Of a DNA stretch of 36,732 nucleotides, positions 16,746 through 24,890 are shown in pieces. Position numbers and translations under genes: made by a program. The DNA is from an uncultured Lachnospiraceae bacterium (GTDB taxonomy: Bacteria; Bacillota; Clostridia; Lachnospirales; Lachnospiraceae), in NCBI GenBank assembly GCA_937950565.1, contig CALFCS010000152.1, forward strand, positions 1-36,732. The letters run 5' to 3'. How positions within the stretch are numbered: the stretch's first letter is position 1; every line of letters begins with the position of its first letter. The notes under the pieces are model-generated. The model did no database searches and was not told where the DNA came from. It saw nothing but the letters and a program-made list of their open reading frames with translations.

Positions 16746-17801
16746 ATGAAGAGAAAATTAGTGGCAATGTTTGCAGGAATCATGATGATTTCAACAGCGC
16801 TTACAGGATGCCAGAAAAGCAATGGACTTGAAACAGATGATTTAAAGATTACACAGTATAAGAATGTTGAAGTGGAAGCAGTGGAAAAACCGAAAGAGGT
16901 AACAGATGATGATGTTGAGGATTATATTCAGTCTATGCTGGAGTCCGGATCGGAGTTAAATGAAGTTACAGGACGTGCCGTGCAGTCCGGAGATACCGCA
17001 ACGATTGATTTTGTAGGAAAGATGGATGGAGTAGAATTTGAAGGAGGCTCTGCAACCGACCATCCGCTTGAAATCGGTTCCGGTTCTTTTATCGATGGAT
17101 TTGAGGACAGCATTATCGGACATAATGTAGGAGATACTTTTGACTGGAATGGAAAGTTCCCGGATGATTATACGAATACAGACCTTGCAGGTAAAGATGT
17201 TGTATTTACGATTACCGTAAAGAAAATTGAGGAATCAAAGGTGCCGGAGCTTACGGATGAATATGTGCAGAAGATATCGGAAGATTCCAAAACGGTAGAT
17301 GAATATAAAAAAGAAGTGAAAAAGAATCTTGAAAAACAGAATGAGGACACGTACAAAGAAACTCTGACAACGAATGCATGGAAGGTAGTCCTTGAGAATA
17401 CAGAAGTGAAGAATTACCCGATGGATGAGGTGGAAGAGATCAGAGACGGCCTGATTGAACAGTACAAGACAATTGCATCTTATAACGGCGCGGACTACGA
17501 AACTATGATCAAAGAGCAGATGGGCCAGGAAGTAGATGAATTTGAAAAACAGCTTCTGGAGGCTGCAAAGGAAAATGTAAAGCAGACGATGGTGACTAAG
17601 GCAATTGCAGAAAAAGAGAAAATTGAAATTGATGATGAGTCATACAAAAAACAGGTGCAGGAGCTTGCAGAAATGTATGGATATGAAAGTATAGAGCAGA
17701 TTGAAGAAGAAGTAGATAAAGAAGATCTGGATATTATTGTATTGAATACAATGGTCAAAGAATGGCTGGCAGACCACTGCATTCAGAAAGCTTCAAAATA
17801 A
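16746..17801 (+). CDS. Lipid-anchored trigger-factor-like peptidyl-prolyl isomerase
   Basis: A 351-residue exported lipoprotein with lipobox ALTGC (Cys22). Residues about 35-80 are an acidic linker with helices. Residues about 77-160 form an FKBP-type fold with the trigger-factor signature GDTATIDFVGKMDGVEFEGG, then IGSGSFIDGFEDSIIGHNVGD. Residues about 165-345 form a helical arm like the trigger-factor C-domain. It lacks the ribosome-binding N-domain of true Tig. This points to a folding factor on the outer face of the membrane, analogous in place to PrsA. A strong terminator follows. Confidence 0.88.
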   Translation: MKRKLVAMFAGIMMISTALTGCQKSNGLETDDLKITQYKNVEVEAVEKPKEVTDDDVEDYIQSMLESGSELNEVTGRAVQSGDTATIDFVGKMDGVEFEGGSATDHPLEIGSGSFIDGFEDSIIGHNVGDTFDWNGKFPDDYTNTDLAGKDVVFTITVKKIEESKVPELTDEYVQKISEDSKTVDEYKKEVKKNLEKQNEDTYKETLTTNAWKVVLENTEVKNYPMDEVEEIRDGLIEQYKTIASYNGADYETMIKEQMGQEVDEFEKQLLEAAKENVKQTMVTKAIAEKEKIEIDDESYKKQVQELAEMYGYESIEQIEEEVDKEDLDIIVLNTMVKEWLADHCIQKASK

Positions 17802-17810
17802 AATAAATAC

Positions 17811-17856
17811 AAATCCCTGCGTAGAAGAATAAGAAAAACTGCGCAGGGATTTTTAT
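17811..17856 (+). terminator. Intrinsic terminator after the trigger-factor-like gene
   Basis: AAATCCCTGCG (17811-17821) and CGCAGGGATTT (17842-17852) are perfect complements (11 pairs) and end in a T run. The next gene begins 14 bases later. Confidence 0.9.
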
Positions 17857-17869
17857 TAGGAGAATTCTT

Positions 17870-18754
17870 ATGAAAACGGAATTGAAAAGTTATATTTACA
17901 TATTTATTTCAGGCCTTTTGTGGGGGACAATCGGGTTATTTGTCAAACTTCTGGGACAGTGTGGCTCTACTTCCTCCTATACCAGTTTCCTCAGGATGTG
18001 CCTGGGGCTTTTTTTGCTGATTATCATTACTCTTTTTAAGGAGGGAGCGGGAGCGTTTAAGATTGGGAAAAGGACGTTGATTTCTTGTATGCTGATGGGG
18101 TTAGTCTGTCAGGCGGCGTATAATCTGGCTTATAGCAATGCTGTAAATGAAATCGGAGTTGCCTTCAGTTCCGTCCTTCTTTATACATCACCAGTATTTA
18201 CAAGCATTATTTCATATTTGTTTTTTCATGAGAAAATGGGGAGGCGGAAATGTTTTGCATTGTTTGTTAATGTAATCGGATGTGCGCTGACAGTGACAGG
18301 CGGGAGCTTTCTGGGGCTCTCCTTTGGAGTTCCCGGTCTTCTTTTTGGTGTGGCAGCAGGATTCTGCTATTCACTCGCGCCGGTTTTCGGACGGCTGGCG
18401 GCAGACGAAGGCTCCCCTTTTGCAGTGGCAACCTATAATTTTTTATTTGCTACTATTTTTCTTGCAGTATTTACACAGCCGTGGACGACAGTGGCACATC
18501 CACTGAATCTCAAGCTTCTTGCTGTCGGAACCGGATATGCGTTAATTCCTACGGCGCTTGCATATATCTTTTATTTTACAGGGTTAAAAGGTATTACAGA
18601 GAGCAGCAAAGTACCCGTTGTAGCTTCCGTGGAAACAGTTGTTGCGACAGTGATTGGAACGGCAGTCTTCCATGAAAACCTTCAGATTGGGAACCTGATC
18701 GGTATCGCCTGCGTACTGGGCTCGATTGTGATTATGAGCGGTGGAGTGAAATAA
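17870..18754 (+). CDS. DMT-superfamily (EamA) transporter
   Basis: A 294-residue inner-membrane protein with about ten hydrophobic helices in two homologous EamA halves (about 8-140 and 150-292). Family features are ISGLLWGTIGLFVKLLG at the N-terminus, the end of half one at FLFHEKMGRRKCFALF-like sequence, and at the end of half two VETVVATVIGTAVFHENL followed by IGIACVLGSIVIMSGG. EamA proteins export amino acids or other metabolites; the substrate cannot be told from sequence. The gene has AGGAG upstream and sits alone between two terminators. Confidence 0.9.
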   Translation: MKTELKSYIYIFISGLLWGTIGLFVKLLGQCGSTSSYTSFLRMCLGLFLLIIITLFKEGAGAFKIGKRTLISCMLMGLVCQAAYNLAYSNAVNEIGVAFSSVLLYTSPVFTSIISYLFFHEKMGRRKCFALFVNVIGCALTVTGGSFLGLSFGVPGLLFGVAAGFCYSLAPVFGRLAADEGSPFAVATYNFLFATIFLAVFTQPWTTVAHPLNLKLLAVGTGYALIPTALAYIFYFTGLKGITESSKVPVVASVETVVATVIGTAVFHENLQIGNLIGIACVLGSIVIMSGGVK

Positions 18755-18762
18755 TCTTTATT

Positions 18763-18795
18763 GGCAGCGTGATGTGTCACGCTGCCGCTTTATTT
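18763..18795. terminator. Hairpin terminator between convergent genes
   Basis: GGCAGCGTGA (18763-18772) and TCACGCTGCC (18777-18786) form a perfect 10-pair stem with a 4-base loop, followed on the plus strand by a T-rich tail. It lies between the EamA stop and the stop of the convergent ABC permease and may serve both, though the minus-strand tail is less T-rich. Confidence 0.8.
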
Positions 18796-20011
18796 ATTTT
18801 ATCTCCACTTTTTTATAAACTTTATATAATATAGGCTGAAGAACCAGACATGCCAATGCATAAACAGGAATGATGGCCGATGCTGTGGTCATTACCTTTC
18901 CCCCTAATTCTACAAATCCGGATTCCTTAATATTTATATATATTTCCAATAACTGGTCCGGAAAGAAAGAGCATACCCATGGCAATGGGATGATTCTGCT
19001 TAAAAATGGGAGCGTACATAATACAATAAACGGTACAATAATTGCGGTTGGTGTCTGGCGTGTCAATGCTGATACGAGCATAGCAAGTGTGGAAGCAAAC
19101 AACGTTCCAATGTAACCACCTGCCACGATTAACAAGTATGCTTGTAAAAAAGTAATATTATAAACACTTCTCCACAAATCCAGTTGGACAGGACAGCTCG
19201 CTCCATCCGCGCCTAACACAAAAAGTACAATAAAAGTATATAAAAGTACGAAAATAGCATAGAAAGCCGTAGCAATAAAAAATCCTGCTCCTATTTTTGA
19301 TAAAACACCTTTGTTCCGTCCTAATTTAGTTGAGAAAAAGACAGAATCTGCTTTTGTCCCAAACTCATCGGAAAAAATACCCGACACGAAGAAACCTGTG
19401 ATTAATGCCAAAATCAGAATAAAAGTCGAGATATTCTGTAATAATGCAGCCCATCCGTCTGAATATTCATAATAAAACGGTGTTTTAAGATTTTCATATT
19501 GCTGAATCAAAAAATCTTTTTGGCGTTCTGTAAACGTTTCTTCCCCGGAATCAAGCCATTCCTTTAAAGTAGAGCTCCTTTTTTCATAAACATTTTTCAC
19601 TTCCTCACTGGAAACATTGTCAGCTGCAAAATAATTGTAATCCCGATATTCGCTAAAAGCGTTATTGATAACATCGAGGATACTGGAAATCCCCTGCTTT
19701 TTTGCGTATGCCTTGTCCTGCTCTTCTATATCGTCTGACAATGCTTCTTTGGAATTGTTAATTTTCTTATTTTCCTCAAGGACTGCCCGGAATACATCTT
19801 CGGTAAGATAACCGGACCATTTGTTTTTTTCTTCCCTGAGTTTCCTTGCAGCAGAGAATCCCACCGAATGCCCTCCGTCTTTATCAACATATTCAACAGT
19901 ATTAATCGTCAGGATACTGGTTACAGTAAGTATAATAAATAATGCTAGGACAGCTATTTTGTTTTTGGGTTTAGAAAACACCTTTTTTACTTCAAACCGC
20001 AACATTTTCAT
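18794..20011 (-). CDS. ABC transporter permease (ABC-2 type)
   Basis: The membrane partner of the ATPase encoded just upstream. The product has 405 residues from the ATG at 20011, which overlaps the ATPase end by about 20 bases; an ATG six bases further on is an alternative start. It has one N-terminal helix (KNKIAVLALFIILTVTSIL), a long extracytoplasmic domain of about 170 residues rich in Lys/Glu, and then five or six helices with the conserved switch GIFSDEFGTKADSVFFSTK, a typical ABC-2 export-permease element. This single-helix, large-loop, multi-helix plan resembles lantibiotic- or bacitracin-type efflux permeases. The substrate is unknown. Confidence 0.85.
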   Translation of the reverse strand: MKMLRFEVKKVFSKPKNKIAVLALFIILTVTSILTINTVEYVDKDGGHSVGFSAARKLREEKNKWSGYLTEDVFRAVLEENKKINNSKEALSDDIEEQDKAYAKKQGISSILDVINNAFSEYRDYNYFAADNVSSEEVKNVYEKRSSTLKEWLDSGEETFTERQKDFLIQQYENLKTPFYYEYSDGWAALLQNISTFILILALITGFFVSGIFSDEFGTKADSVFFSTKLGRNKGVLSKIGAGFFIATAFYAIFVLLYTFIVLFVLGADGASCPVQLDLWRSVYNITFLQAYLLIVAGGYIGTLFASTLAMLVSALTRQTPTAIIVPFIVLCTLPFLSRIIPLPWVCSFFPDQLLEIYINIKESGFVELGGKVMTTASAIIPVYALACLVLQPILYKVYKKVEIK

Positions 20012-20879
20012 CACCTGCTTTCTCTCCAAAATAATATAAAAATACATCTTCTAATGATGCTTCTACGCTTTTTGCATTAGCAAATGGTTTTTCACGGGAA
20101 ATGATTCGCAGGACAACTCCGTTTGCTTCTGCTTTCATATTGGAAATTTTATATTTTTCCATAAAGACAGGCACCTTATCTTTTGACACAAAACATTCCC
20201 AAACCGTCTCTGGCATAGAATTGATAAGTTCCTCCGCGGTTCCTTTATGCACAAGTTTTCCGTCTTTCATTAACAGAATCTCATTTGCGATATACTCAAT
20301 GTCAGAAACAATATGTGTGGATAACAGGACCAGTCTTTCCTCAGAAAGTTTACTGATCAAATTACGGAAACGGATTCTTTCATTCGGGTCAAGCCCTGCA
20401 GTCGGTTCGTCAAGTACCAATATTTTCGGATTATTCAGCATTGCCTGTGCAATCCCGGCTCTGCGCTTCATGCCGCCGGAAAGTTTTTTCATTTTTTTAT
20501 TTGCCGCCTTTCCAAGTCCAACTTTTGCGATTAATTCTTTCACACGTTTCTTTGCAACAACTGGCCGGATACCTTTTAATGCAGCAATATAAAGTAAATA
20601 ATCCTGTACTGTAAATTCAGGATAAAATCCAAACTCTTGTGGTAAATATCCCAATAATTTACGGTATTCGCTGTCCATTTCAAAAATATCATTGCCATTA
20701 CAGCGTATTGCTCCGGTAGTTGGCTTTAACAGGGTACATAACATTCGCATTAAGGTTGTTTTTCCTGCTCCATTTACGCCCAACAGCCCATACACACCGT
20801 TTGTCATAGTAAGATTTATATGATTTACAGCGGTAAAATCCCCAAATTCTTTTGTTAAATCATCAAGCTCTAATTTCAT
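19992..20879 (-). CDS. ABC transporter ATP-binding protein
   Basis: A 295-residue cytoplasmic ATPase. It has Walker A GVNGAGKTTL (about 34-43), a Q-loop in GYLPQEFGFYP, the signature LSGGMKRRAGIAQAM, Walker B KILVLDEPTAGLDP, and an H-loop in LLSTHIVSDIEY. The C-terminal 70 residues look like the accessory domain of drug- or peptide-exporter ATPases. The gene overlaps both neighbours (16-17 bases upstream, about 20 downstream), so the operon is tightly coupled. It powers the permease encoded at 18794-20011. Confidence 0.95.
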   Translation of the reverse strand: MKLELDDLTKEFGDFTAVNHINLTMTNGVYGLLGVNGAGKTTLMRMLCTLLKPTTGAIRCNGNDIFEMDSEYRKLLGYLPQEFGFYPEFTVQDYLLYIAALKGIRPVVAKKRVKELIAKVGLGKAANKKMKKLSGGMKRRAGIAQAMLNNPKILVLDEPTAGLDPNERIRFRNLISKLSEERLVLLSTHIVSDIEYIANEILLMKDGKLVHKGTAEELINSMPETVWECFVSKDKVPVFMEKYKISNMKAEANGVVLRIISREKPFANAKSVEASLEDVFLYYFGEKAGDENVAV

Positions 20880-21627
20880 TAAATGACACCTCCAAATATT
20901 TATTGCAACTCTTTAAAATGCGGTAGACAGTAAAAGCCAAAAAGAGGACTGCAAGTCCGAATAAGGATAACCATATCGGAATTGTAATGACTGTATAGAT
21001 GGTTTCATTCAGAATAATGAACAGCCATACTGCACTCCATGTAATACATAAAATAATGGCAGTTGTTTCACTAAAAAGGTGTTTGCTGCACAGTATTCCA
21101 AAACAAATACAGGCAGTTACGCAAAGCGGAAAAAGGAATTGAATGATAAGTTCTAATAACTCAAAATGTAATCTTACGGAAGCATTCCCTAAAAATAAGG
21201 TTATAAAAAATATGTCTATCATACCAAACAACAGCATACGTGCTGCATATACTTGTTTGAGTGAGTAGTAAGAGGAAGCTTCTATTTCCATACATTCACA
21301 TGACTTGTTTTTCCATAATTCAGGAATAATAAGAATGACAAATAAAGACGCTACCACTCCCATACTCCTTGTAATATATATTTCATCTTGTATAGACGTT
21401 AAAGCAGCTGATAATGTTGCCAAAATCAAGAATTGGAGCCCCCACCATCTTTTTTGTATGACATTCAGCTGTGTCCACAGAAATTCATGATAAGAGAGCA
21501 TCTTCTCCTGCTCCGCCATAAAAAAGCTGTTTTTGGAACGGATAATCGTTTCCTGTATCTTCTTTTCTTGAGGTTTTACTTGTATAGTTTCTTTATACCT
21601 TCTAATCTTTTCTTCCAGATTCATCAT
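20863..21627 (-). CDS. Membrane protein between sigma factor and ABC genes
   Basis: A 254-residue protein I cannot name. About 60 N-terminal residues are charged and helical (LEEKIRRYKETIQVKPQEKK), then come six hydrophobic segments between about 64 and 240 (e.g. LQFLILATLSAALTSI, GVVASLFVILIIPELW, IPIWLSLFGLAVLFLAF). It starts inside the end of the sigma-factor gene and ends inside the ATPase gene. The placement and the cytoplasmic N-terminal segment fit an anti-sigma or sensor partner for the ECF factor, or a second permease subunit; the sequence does not decide which. Confidence 0.75.
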   Translation of the reverse strand: MMNLEEKIRRYKETIQVKPQEKKIQETIIRSKNSFFMAEQEKMLSYHEFLWTQLNVIQKRWWGLQFLILATLSAALTSIQDEIYITRSMGVVASLFVILIIPELWKNKSCECMEIEASSYYSLKQVYAARMLLFGMIDIFFITLFLGNASVRLHFELLELIIQFLFPLCVTACICFGILCSKHLFSETTAIILCITWSAVWLFIILNETIYTVITIPIWLSLFGLAVLFLAFTVYRILKSCNKYLEVSFNEIRA

Positions 21628-22153
21628 CTTCCTCCTTCCTCAATAATTCTTCTAATTTCTTCCTTGCTTGCTTTAAGCGGTATTTTACTAATGGAAGTCC
21701 AATCTGTAATATTTCAGAAATCTCTGTAAGTTTAAGCTCTTGAAAATAATAAAGCGTAAGTACTTCGTATAATTCATCTGGTAATTGTTGCAGCGCCTGT
21801 TTCATAAAAATTTTATCCAGGACATTTTCCGGCGGGTGTTCTTCCTGATATTCCCTATCCATTAATTCTGTCTTTTTCATAGGTATTTCTTTTACTTTTT
21901 TCAGATAGTCTTTACATAGATTGCCTGCTATTGTATATAAATAATTCAAAGCCTTTCCCCTATCATGATAATCAGACAATTTTGTGAAAAAACGCACAAA
22001 GGTTTCCTGTGTTAAATCTTCCGCATATGCTCTGTCGAAGCAATGGCAATGACAATAGATTAAAATTTCCGGATAATATTTATGAACAAACAAATCAAAT
22101 GCAGCATCATCGCCTCGCTTCATTTTTCTGATTAATAGAAAATCACTGTACAC
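21602..22153 (-). CDS. ECF-type RNA polymerase sigma factor
   Basis: The start is taken as GTG at 22153: AAAGGAGG lies seven bases upstream, whereas the in-frame ATGs at 22177 and 22171 lie before or in that site. The 183-residue product has sigma region 2 (FDLFVHKYYPEILIY, then RAYAEDLTQETFVRFF) and sigma region 4 (LQQLPDELYEVLTLYYFQE, then LTEISEILQIGLPLVKYRL) without regions 1 or 3, which defines the ECF group. It heads a four-gene operon with overlapping genes and probably controls it. A TATAAT lies on this strand at 22202-22207 but no convincing -35 goes with it. Confidence 0.93.
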   Translation of the reverse strand: MYSDFLLIRKMKRGDDAAFDLFVHKYYPEILIYCHCHCFDRAYAEDLTQETFVRFFTKLSDYHDRGKALNYLYTIAGNLCKDYLKKVKEIPMKKTELMDREYQEEHPPENVLDKIFMKQALQQLPDELYEVLTLYYFQELKLTEISEILQIGLPLVKYRLKQARKKLEELLRKEEDDESGRKD

Positions 22154-22401
22154 AAAATCCTCCTTTCTCATTAGCAATTATTCAAAAGTTTTGTCTTTTC
22201 TATTATATATAACGAATCAGGAGCACGAAAAGATAGCCTGGGGAGAAAGTTTTGCGAAAATATTTGTGGCAGAAAGATATAAAAGCTATGAATAAAGGTG
22301 GTATTTTTATCAAAATGCAATTACAATAGAGGTAGTTTGTATTAGATAAAAAAGTATCCAATATTGGTCGGAGAAGGTGTAAAAAGAATAGGAGAAGGAT
22401 C

Positions 22402-22977
22402 ATGTACGAAGTAGATATGAAGAAATTGGAGGTAGCACTTACCTATGCAGAGAGAATGGCAGAAGGCAATAATCCTGTGAAAAATATACCGGCGGAAGAA
22501 GATTCTGTACTTAATAACCCGAATGTGATTCGCTGTATGTATTTTATAAAAGAAGTACTGGGAGAGATCAAAAAGAATGGCGGTGTTATTGGAAGAAATC
22601 ATTCTAATTCTCATAAAAGTCCATTTCCTCTCGAGGTATTATCAAATTTTCAATACCGGGAGGATCAGTCTATTTCCCATTTTATGGCACAGATTAAAGC
22701 ATTGGCTGGAGATACCAATGTGAGGGGAATTGGCACAAAGTCTATTACAGACTGGTTGAAACAAAGGGGGTATCTGACTGAGGAATATAATCCGGTATTC
22801 AATCAGAAGAGCACAAAAACAACGCAGGCAGGAGAGGAATTTGGCCTGTATATGGAGCAGAGGACATCTGCAAAAGGGTATGAATATTTTACTGTTATGT
22901 ACTCTCAAAAAGCGCAGGAATATATTGTTCACAACATGGAAGCGATTCTGAATGGGGAGATAATTTCCAAAGAATGA
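22402..22977 (+). CDS. Hypothetical protein with winged-helix-like C-terminal part
   Basis: A 191-residue soluble protein with GGAGAAGG upstream. The N-terminal half is helical (EVALTYAERMAEGNNPV, then NPNVIRCMYFIKEVLGEI). The second half (ISHFMAQIKALAG, ITDWLKQRGYLTEE, TTQAGEEFGLYMEQR, MYSQKAQEYIVHNMEAIL) resembles the small 'W-L-x-x-x-G-Y-L ... T-x-x-G-x-x-x-G' domains appended to clostridial helicases and phage-type regulators, which are probably winged helices. No named family is claimed. It is transcribed divergently from the ECF operon. An open frame continues beyond its TGA (see next entry). Confidence 0.65.
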   Translation: MYEVDMKKLEVALTYAERMAEGNNPVKNIPAEEDSVLNNPNVIRCMYFIKEVLGEIKKNGGVIGRNHSNSHKSPFPLEVLSNFQYREDQSISHFMAQIKALAGDTNVRGIGTKSITDWLKQRGYLTEEYNPVFNQKSTKTTQAGEEFGLYMEQRTSAKGYEYFTVMYSQKAQEYIVHNMEAILNGEIISKE

Positions 22978-23064
22978 GCTGGGAGATTTAATTATTATGC
23001 TCTCTCTCATACTGTTAAGGAAGCTGATTGGCTGCATGGCGATGATGATAATGAGGACGAATAA
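22978..23064 (+). pseudogene. Possible coding remnant in frame after a TGA
   Basis: The codons directly after the TGA at 22975-22977 stay open in the same frame for 28 residues to TAA at 23062, ending YYALSHTVKEADWLHGDDDNEDE. The acidic, protein-like composition suggests either a lost C-terminal extension of the gene at 22402-22977 or the end of a deleted neighbour. There is no start codon with a ribosome binding site. Confidence 0.3.
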
Positions 23065-23082
23065 TAGAAAGTAGGTGTTTCT

Positions 23083-23913
23083 ATGAGAATGCCAACTGCA
23101 TATGAAAATTATCTCCGAAGAATGGAGGACTATTACAAAATCAAGAATATTGATAAGCCAGAATGGATTGACTTAGCGAGGATATATTATGGCCGATTGC
23201 TTTATTCTGCACGTACGCTATCGGAGATGTGTGCAAATACGAATATCCCTAAGAGTAAGATGGAATATTTGGCTAATCTGGAATCAATTGATACTGATGT
23301 ACTTCCAAGGGAATTATCTGAAGGTGGTAAAGATATTAACGCCGTCCTTAAGCAAATGTATGAAGAGCTTGTATCAAATAAGGATGAGTATTTTGTGACG
23401 GAATGGACTCTCACAAAGAAGGGAAGAAGAAAAATGCGAGAATATATTGATTCTATTCCTTCGGCAAGAGGCATAATGCCACCAAATTGTGAGTTTAATA
23501 ATGTACCTGGTCACATATCTTTAAGTAACCGTATTTACAGCACAAATGCAGAATATGAGCTATTCGTTTCAATGGATGGGTCAAGGATAGGCTTAAAAAG
23601 CAGTGATGCAAAACTATATTTGGACTTTACAGAGCGGTTCTTGGATTTGATTATTCCAATGATGCAATGGGAACGAATTGAGAATATGTTGCATAAAAAG
23701 AATCGCAGTGATGACAGGGATGAATCAGTATATCAAGACTTTAAGATGGTTCTTGTAGATATCAACCGGAATGAGTACGATCTAAATCTTTTAACTGAAT
23801 CGAGAGAGAATCCTTTCATGCAATTATTAAAACTTGTGTGGGAAGAATACGAAGATGTATTGAAAGATAATAATATGGTTCTACCATGGTTTAGCGTTCT
23901 TGGTTGGATGTAA
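23083..23913 (+). CDS. Hypothetical 276-aa protein
   Basis: A soluble protein of unknown family, highly charged. It opens with YENYLRRMEDYYKIK and has a basic helix in the middle (LTKKGRRKMREYIDSIPSARG). The strand-rich segment ISLSNRIYSTNAEYELFVSMDGSRIGLKSS and a helical C-terminal region (LLKLVWEEYEDVLKD) follow. No catalytic motif, signal peptide or membrane segment is visible. The start has GTAGGTG upstream, a moderate site. Together with 22402-22977 it heads an accessory zone that then decays into frameshifted genes, so it is probably a horizontally acquired cargo gene. Confidence 0.6.
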   Translation: MRMPTAYENYLRRMEDYYKIKNIDKPEWIDLARIYYGRLLYSARTLSEMCANTNIPKSKMEYLANLESIDTDVLPRELSEGGKDINAVLKQMYEELVSNKDEYFVTEWTLTKKGRRKMREYIDSIPSARGIMPPNCEFNNVPGHISLSNRIYSTNAEYELFVSMDGSRIGLKSSDAKLYLDFTERFLDLIIPMMQWERIENMLHKKNRSDDRDESVYQDFKMVLVDINRNEYDLNLLTESRENPFMQLLKLVWEEYEDVLKDNNMVLPWFSVLGWM

Positions 23914-23924
23914 GGGGTGATTAT

Positions 23925-24312
23925 TTGAAACTATTAGAAATGATGGACTGTGGATATGTTTCGGCGGTTTTTTCTGGCGATAAAGAAGCAGACAACAAAG
24001 CAAATACGGGTTTTCTGATAGTAAAGAGGATTATCCTAAAGTGACAAAGAGACTGATAGATTTAACTGGTGTCCTGATGAATTACATCAAGTTGCTCTGG
24101 CAAAAGGATTATATGAGCAGTTTGGAGCCAGAATAATGTACATCAGTTTTTCATCATTAGAGTACTATGTTCCAGATGCACTTATAGAAAAGGAAGATGT
24201 TCAGAAGGCATCAAAAATCCTAATTGCTGCTGATAGCGATATATATGAAGATTATGATGCGGCAGCTGATAGAATACTTGGAAGCCACAATTGGTTCATG
24301 TGGTGGGATTAA
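23925..24312 (+). pseudogene. Frameshifted gene of unknown function
   Basis: Three frames carry successive protein-like parts. TTG at 23925 opens LKLLEMMDCGYVSAVFSGDK and runs to TGA at 24042. A second frame around 24002-24060 reads KYGFSDSKEDYPKVTKRLIDL. The third, from 24040 to TAA at 24310, reads RFNWCPDELHQVALAKG, then YISFSSLEYYVPDALIEK, and ends AADRILGSHNWFMWWD. Two frameshifts would join them into one soluble protein of roughly 125 residues. I do not recognise the family. It is most likely an inactivated small accessory gene. Confidence 0.6.
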
Positions 24313-24326
24313 GGGGCAATGCAATA

Positions 24327-24498
24327 ATGTATGCGATAGTAAGACAGGGAGACGGAAAGTATTATGTCGTATGGGATGAAGCTGGAGAGCATCTTATCAA
24401 GTGCTTTATTTTGATGGGAAAATCGTAAAAGTTATTATATTTCAATCAGTCAATATGTGAAGGAAAACGAGAAGAAAATTATTTATGAGATGAGGTAA
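24327..24498 (+). pseudogene. Frameshifted small gene carrying the left 33-bp repeat
   Basis: ATG at 24327 begins MYAIVRQGDGKYYVVWDEAG and stops at 24426 after 33 residues. Other frames continue with YQVLYFDGKIVK and then SYYISISQYVKENEKKII, ending at TAA 24496. Together they look like one protein of about 56 residues broken by frameshifts. The tail encoding QYVKENEKK is part of the perfect 33-bp repeat that recurs at 31766-31798. The family is unknown. Confidence 0.5.
24447..24479 (+). repeat. 33-bp direct repeat, left copy
   Basis: Begins CAGTCAATATGTG and ends CGAGAAGAAAAT. It is identical over all 33 bases to 31766-31798, in the same orientation, 7319 bp apart. Flanking bases differ on both sides. 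The two copies bracket the whole CRISPR-Cas locus and the IS66 remnant. Confidence 0.9.
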
Positions 24499-24506
24499 AG
24501 ATAAGG

Positions 24507-24534
24507 AAAGGTCGCAGAAATGCGGTCTTTTTCT
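24507..24534 (+). terminator. Intrinsic terminator
   Basis: AAAGGTCGC (24507-24515) pairs with GCGGTCTTT (24522-24530) through G-U tolerant pairs, with a 6-base loop and a T run after it. It ends the decayed gene at 24327-24498. Confidence 0.75.
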
Positions 24535-24535
24535 T

Positions 24536-24819
24536 TTGGTGATTTTATTGTGCTATGGGTGGAAATCGGTTAAAATAAAACATAGAAAGCAGGTGGATAT
24601 TGAAAATGTTGAGAAGATGCCACAGTCAACATTTGAAGAAATTATTGAAAAATATGTGGAGATGAATATCATGGGAAGCATAATCCTGGAGCGATGGAGA
24701 AACTGTTTGCAGGATATTTGAAGGAACGGCTGGATTGGGATTTGTGGATGCTGGATTGCCTTATAAAAAATAAAAACCTGTATGAAACAGGTTTTTATCC
24801 ACACATTGTGGGTCACTAA
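24536..24819 (+). pseudogene. Frameshifted gene remnant next to the CRISPR locus
   Basis: The first frame reads VDIENVEKMPQSTFEEIIEK and YVEMNIMGS. At about 24670-24680 the protein-like signal moves to the next frame, KHNPGAMEKLFAGYLKERLD, then WDLWMLDCLIKNKNLY, ending at TAA 24817. One frameshift explains the pattern. The last 18 codons lie opposite the tracrRNA, so the original gene probably ended or was cut near 24765 and the remaining codons are chance. The family is unknown. Confidence 0.45.
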
Positions 24820-24884
24820 AAGTGGCGATTTGAATAAATTCTTATTTGAACTTATGATGTAAAATTTAGTATGGTACTAAACTT
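24765..24884 (-). ncRNA. tracrRNA of the type II-A CRISPR-Cas system
   Basis: Read on the minus strand from about 24884. The anti-repeat spans 24882-24845 and complements the CRISPR repeat in four blocks: AAAC/GTTT, ten pairs over GTATGGTACT (24869-24878), eleven over ATGATGTAAAA (24854-24864) and five over TTTGA (24845-24849). The unpaired AAGU opposite GA between the two lower blocks is the same bulge seen in the S. pyogenes duplex. Then follow a nexus-like hairpin GAAUUUAUUC (24841-24832), CACUUUUAGUG (24824-24814), CCACAAUGUGUGG (24811-24799) and a terminator, AAAAACCUGU with ACAGGUUUUU (24796-24772), plus a U run to about 24765. It is about 120 nt. It guides RNase III processing of pre-crRNA and loading into Cas9. 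Confidence 0.9.
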
Positions 24885-24890
24885 ACATCT

